DNA of 64,000 nt from Streptomyces longwoodensis (lineage in GTDB: Bacteria; Actinomycetota; Actinomycetes; Streptomycetales; Streptomycetaceae). Below, one piece after another: positions 61,209 to 64,000 of this stretch. The stretch is taken from contig NZ_KQ948553.1 of NCBI RefSeq assembly GCF_001514125.1, forward strand, positions 447,501 through 511,500, written 5' to 3'. The position numbers were made by a program, and so were the translations under genes. The notes under the pieces were generated by a model. The model did not search any database, was not told the origin of the DNA, and worked only from the letters and a program-made list of their open reading frames with translations. Every line of letters begins with the position of its first letter. The stretch's first letter is position 1.

Positions 61209-62009
61209 TCAGCGGGCCGAGCGGCGGTAGCGCCCCGGGGGCACGCCCACCAGCCTGCGGAAGTGGCGGGTCAGGTGCGCCTGGTCGAAGAAGCCGGCGG
61301 TGGTGGCGACCTCGCCCGGCGGGAGCCCGTCCAGCAGGAGCCGGCGGGCCCGGCCGACCCGGCGGGACGTCAGGTACTGGTGCGGGGCGATGCCGTAGGC
61401 GCCGCTGAACGCCCGTACGAGATGGGCGGGATGGGCGTGCAGGAGGCGTGCGGCCTCCTCCAGGGTGACGCCGTCCGTGACGCGCGCGTCGAGGAGCTCG
61501 CGGAGCCGGCGGGCGAGGGCGGGGTCCCGCGCGTCCCGCCCGGTCGGGCGCAGCCGTTCGTCCAGGCGCGCGCGCAGGTGCTCGGCGACGAACGTCAGCC
61601 GGCTCTCCGCCTCCAGCTCGTCGCCGGGGCGGGCCAGTGCCGTGTGCAGCCGACCCACGCGGCGGCGCAGCAGCGCGTCGCGCAGGTCGGGTCCGTCGAC
61701 GGCCGCCCCGATCAGGTCCTCGCCGAGCACGCTCGCGTCGAGGTACACGACCCGCTTGCGGAAGCCGTGCGGGGTGGCGGGGGCGCCGTTGTGCGGGACG
61801 TGCGGGGGCAGCAGGGTGACCGTGTCGTGCGGGGTGCCGTGCTCGTGCCGCTCCAGGTCGTACCGCACGGCGCCGTCGTCGACGATGAGCAGCGTCCAGG
61901 CGTCGTGGACGTGCATCGGGTAGGCGTACTCGGTGAAGTGGGCGTGGAACACCTCGGTGACGCCCCGGACGCGGGGGCGCCAGGCGGTGACTTCCTGCCG
62001 GGCGGCCAT
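61209..62009 (-). CDS. AraC-family transcriptional regulator
   Basis: A 266-residue regulator. An N-terminal cupin-like sensor (HAHFTEYAYPMHVHDAWTLLIVDDG) is followed by two helix-turn-helix units (TLEEAARLLHAHPAHLVRAFSGAYGIAPHQYL and GEVATTAGFFDQAHLTRHFRRLVGVPPGRYR). The ATG at 62009 is 49 bp from the divergent DUF2000 start. No ribosome site is visible, so a leaderless message is likely. It probably controls the DUF2000 gene. Confidence 0.92.
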   Translation of the reverse strand: MAARQEVTAWRPRVRGVTEVFHAHFTEYAYPMHVHDAWTLLIVDDGAVRYDLERHEHGTPHDTVTLLPPHVPHNGAPATPHGFRKRVVYLDASVLGEDLIGAAVDGPDLRDALLRRRVGRLHTALARPGDELEAESRLTFVAEHLRARLDERLRPTGRDARDPALARRLRELLDARVTDGVTLEEAARLLHAHPAHLVRAFSGAYGIAPHQYLTSRRVGRARRLLLDGLPPGEVATTAGFFDQAHLTRHFRRLVGVPPGRYRRSAR

Positions 62010-62058
62010 GCAAAGAACGTACAAGACGGGGTCGTACGGGGCTCGGCAGTCTCGTGGC

Positions 62059-62484
62059 ATGAGCACTGAACCCCTCCGTTTCGACACGAAGATCGCCGTG
62101 CTGCTGCGCGAGGACCTGGAGCCGTGGCAGCGGCTGAACGTCACCGCGTTCCTGGTCAGCGGGCTGGGCACCCAGGTCCCCGAGGTGATCGGGGAACCGT
62201 ACGAGGACGCCGACGGGGTGGGCTACCTGCCGATGTTCCGCCAGCCCGTCCTGGTGTTCCAGGGCACCAAGGAGACCCTGAGGGCGGCCCACGCGCGCGT
62301 GCTGTCGCGGGCGCTGCCCCGGGCCGTCTTCACGGGCGATCTCTTCACGACGGGCAACGACCGCGACAACCGGGCGGCGGTACGGGCCGTGCCGACGGCC
62401 GAGCTGGACCTGGTGGGGCTGTCGGTGTACGGGCCGCGGAACGCGGTGGACAAGGTGGTGAAGGGGGCGCGGATGCATCCGTAG
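62059..62484 (+). CDS. DUF2000-family protein
   Basis: A 141-residue protein of the DUF2000 family (FDTKIAVLLREDLEPWQRLNVTAFLVSG; VLSRALPRAVFTGDLFTTGND). The fold resembles peptidyl-tRNA hydrolase 2-like proteins, but activity is unknown. Divergent from an AraC regulator, an arrangement common for this family. Confidence 0.88.
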   Translation: MSTEPLRFDTKIAVLLREDLEPWQRLNVTAFLVSGLGTQVPEVIGEPYEDADGVGYLPMFRQPVLVFQGTKETLRAAHARVLSRALPRAVFTGDLFTTGNDRDNRAAVRAVPTAELDLVGLSVYGPRNAVDKVVKGARMHP

Positions 62485-62537
62485 GGGGCGGTTGCGGGCG
62501 CCCGCTGGGCGGATCGCTCGCTCGGCGGGCCGCGGGA

Positions 62538-63860
62538 TCAGGCGGGTTGGGCGGGGCGGTCGGAGTCGGTGGGGAGGTCGGCGTTGGTGGGGCGCTCGGC
62601 GTCGGTGGGGAGGGTGGTCCGGGGTGCGAGGGCGGCGGCCCCCTCCGTGTCCTCGTCCCCGTGGAGGCGGCGCATGAGGGCGGCGTAGCCGAGGCCCGCC
62701 ACCGTGCCGACGACGGCGCACAGCCCCCAGAGCCACTCCGCCCCGAACCGGTCGATGACGAAACCGGACATCAGCGGCGCGACGAGGGCGGCCACGGCCC
62801 AGGAGAGGGTGTACATGCCCTGGTAGCGGCCGCGGCCGTGGACCGGGGAGAGGCGGACGACGAGCCCGGTCTGGGTGGGCGCGTTGACGATCTCGGCGAG
62901 CGTCCACACGCACACCGTGAGGGCGAAGGCTCCGACGGACCCGGCGAAGGCGGTGAGGCCGAAGCCGAACCCGGCGAGGACCGAGGAGACGACGAGCAGC
63001 CGGCGCGGGTCGCGGTGTTCGATGAAGCGGGTGACGGGGATCTGGAGGGCGACGATCAGGACGCCGTTGACGGCGACGGCCATGCCGTAGTCGGCCGGGG
63101 TGAACCCGGCGGCACCCATGGCGACGGGCAGGCCGACCGAGCCCTGCTGGAAGATCAGCGCGATGAGGAACGACAGTCCGACGACACCCATGAAACGGCC
63201 GTCGCGCAGGACGTGCCCGAGGCCGACGGCGTCGGCCGGGCCGGCGTCGGCCTTCGGCGCGGGGGCGGGCCGGGACTCGGGCAGCTTGAGGAAGACGACG
63301 ACCGCGCAGGCGAGGGTCATGCCGGCCTCCAGGAGGAAGCCGGCGCGGTAGCTGACCTCGGCGATGAAGCCGGCGGCCATGGAGGAGACGGCGAAACCGA
63401 GGTTGATGGCCCAGTAGTTGAGGGAGAAGGCGCGGACGCGGTCCTCGGGGCGGACGATGTCGGCCATCATCGCCTGCACGGCGGGCCGGGAGGCGTTGGA
63501 GGCCATGCCGACGAGGAAGGCGACACCGGCGATCGCGGCCGGGTGCTCGACGAAGCCGAGCAGGGCGACGAAGACGGCGGTGGCGGTCTGGGCGACGAGC
63601 AGGGTCGGGCGCCGGCCGAGCCGGTCGGCCATGACGCCGCCGGCGAGGGAGGAGAGGACGCCGCCGAGACCGTGCAGGGAGGCGACGAGGCCGGCGAAGG
63701 AGGCGGAGTAGCCGCGGTCGAGCGTCAGGTACAGCGCCATGAAGGTGGCCACGAAGGCGCCGAGCCGGTTGACGAGGGTGCTCGTCCACAGCCACCAGAA
63801 GGCGGGGGGCAGGCCGGAGACCGACTCGCGGGTGGCGCGTCCGAGACGGGTGACGGGCAT
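62538..63860 (-). CDS. MFS transporter (DHA1-like) with repetitive C-terminal tail
   Basis: A 440-residue transporter with 12 predicted membrane segments (first near 18-40). The loop 2-3 motif is GGVMADRLGRRPT. The tail from ~415 repeats PTDAER, PTNADL, PTDSDR. The ATG at 63860 has a GGGAC stretch upstream; the frame upstream of it is intergenic. Substrate unknown. The remaining 140 bp to the window end show no gene. Confidence 0.88.
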   Translation of the reverse strand: MPVTRLGRATRESVSGLPPAFWWLWTSTLVNRLGAFVATFMALYLTLDRGYSASFAGLVASLHGLGGVLSSLAGGVMADRLGRRPTLLVAQTATAVFVALLGFVEHPAAIAGVAFLVGMASNASRPAVQAMMADIVRPEDRVRAFSLNYWAINLGFAVSSMAAGFIAEVSYRAGFLLEAGMTLACAVVVFLKLPESRPAPAPKADAGPADAVGLGHVLRDGRFMGVVGLSFLIALIFQQGSVGLPVAMGAAGFTPADYGMAVAVNGVLIVALQIPVTRFIEHRDPRRLLVVSSVLAGFGFGLTAFAGSVGAFALTVCVWTLAEIVNAPTQTGLVVRLSPVHGRGRYQGMYTLSWAVAALVAPLMSGFVIDRFGAEWLWGLCAVVGTVAGLGYAALMRRLHGDEDTEGAAALAPRTTLPTDAERPTNADLPTDSDRPAQPA

Positions 63861-64000
63861 GGCGGGACCCCCGGTGGTGTGCGGATGCCTGGGAACGGCC
63901 GGGCGGACGACCGTGGTGACGGGTGACGATCGGCCGGGTAAGCGGCTGCAACGGCAGGCACACCTTACGAACGGGTCCGGCGGGGAGGCCACTCGATTAA

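Noticed and set aside
60937..63963. A 1008-codon minus-strand frame across several genes
   Set aside because: It crosses genes on both strands, including a nested terminator, and shows no domain.

Overview
The window is chromosomal DNA of a Streptomyces species or a very close relative. GC content is very high, codon third positions are almost all G or C, only one TTA codon was seen, and many starts are GTG. The gene order follows the conserved core of the Streptomyces chromosome. No phage, transposon, plasmid or CRISPR material was seen.

Layout. (1) 1-9000: a helicase-associated WYL-type protein (5' end cut by the window), an XPB-like helicase, a CASTOR/POLLUX-type channel with the window's only TTA (bldA) codon, and a HelR/HelD-type RNA polymerase recycling ATPase. 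(2) 9050-13150: CutC, DinB/mycothiol-type proteins (one fused to a GNAT domain), an HD hydrolase and two small coupled genes. (3) 13190-16563: an RpiR regulator, murQ and an EIIBC PTS permease, a set for recovering N-acetylmuramic acid. (4) 17276-20889: an old-yellow-enzyme oxidoreductase, stand-alone groEL2 with a CIRCE operator, and a cold-shock gene with a hairpin-rich leader. (5) 21316-23050: a SAM-I riboswitch, a threonine-synthase homologue (metM) and a CysO-like sulfur carrier ending in Gly-Gly-Gln (metO). This operon fits homocysteine synthesis from O-phosphohomoserine with a protein thiocarboxylate as sulfur donor, and is the most interesting system here. (6) 23181-26465: gpgS, otsA and otsB (glucosylglycerate and trehalose). 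(7) 26522-31348: a DUF3263 gene, a sugar-binding lipoprotein and nagK-nagA facing each other across two DasR (dre) sites, then a PfkB kinase.

(8) 31356-39613: a CBM-type membrane protein, the diguanylate cyclase CdgB with a Crp-like box upstream, a flavin reductase, ArfB, TerD, a GNAT gene and an M1 lipoprotein peptidase whose 3' ends run into each other, a hypothetical gene and a pentapeptide-repeat protein. (9) 39735-44531: a SoxR-box-controlled quinone oxidoreductase, an MFS exporter, a rhomboid-like protein and a FAD oxidoreductase. (10) 44543-46674: a small accessory patch (orphan Imm10-like immunity protein, hypothetical genes, a lipoprotein) beside tRNA-Thr(TGT). (11) 46818-51405: msiK with a dre-like site and a leader hairpin, a secreted protein, a sugar nucleotidyltransferase and a DoxX protein. 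(12) 51534-56114: rlmB, cysS, ispF, ispD and carD, all on the minus strand, a cluster also kept in mycobacteria. (13) 56728-62484: a lipoprotein, phoP-phoR, PHO boxes, phoU, a Cys-rich 54-residue peptide, an SCO4226-type nickel-binding protein and an AraC/DUF2000 pair. (14) 62538-63860: an MFS transporter.

Two themes tie the genes together. One is amino-sugar and sugar uptake: MsiK is the shared ATPase for sugar ABC importers, the lipoprotein at 26756 is such a receptor, NagK/NagA process GlcNAc, and MurQ with its PTS permease process MurNAc; dre sites link msiK and nag to DasR. The other is global sensing: c-di-GMP (CdgB), phosphate (PhoRP), redox (SoxR box), heat and cold (CIRCE, csp) and SAM (riboswitch). 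Strong palindromic terminators separate most transcription units. Function calls rest on reading the translated proteins and on family knowledge; no database search was run.
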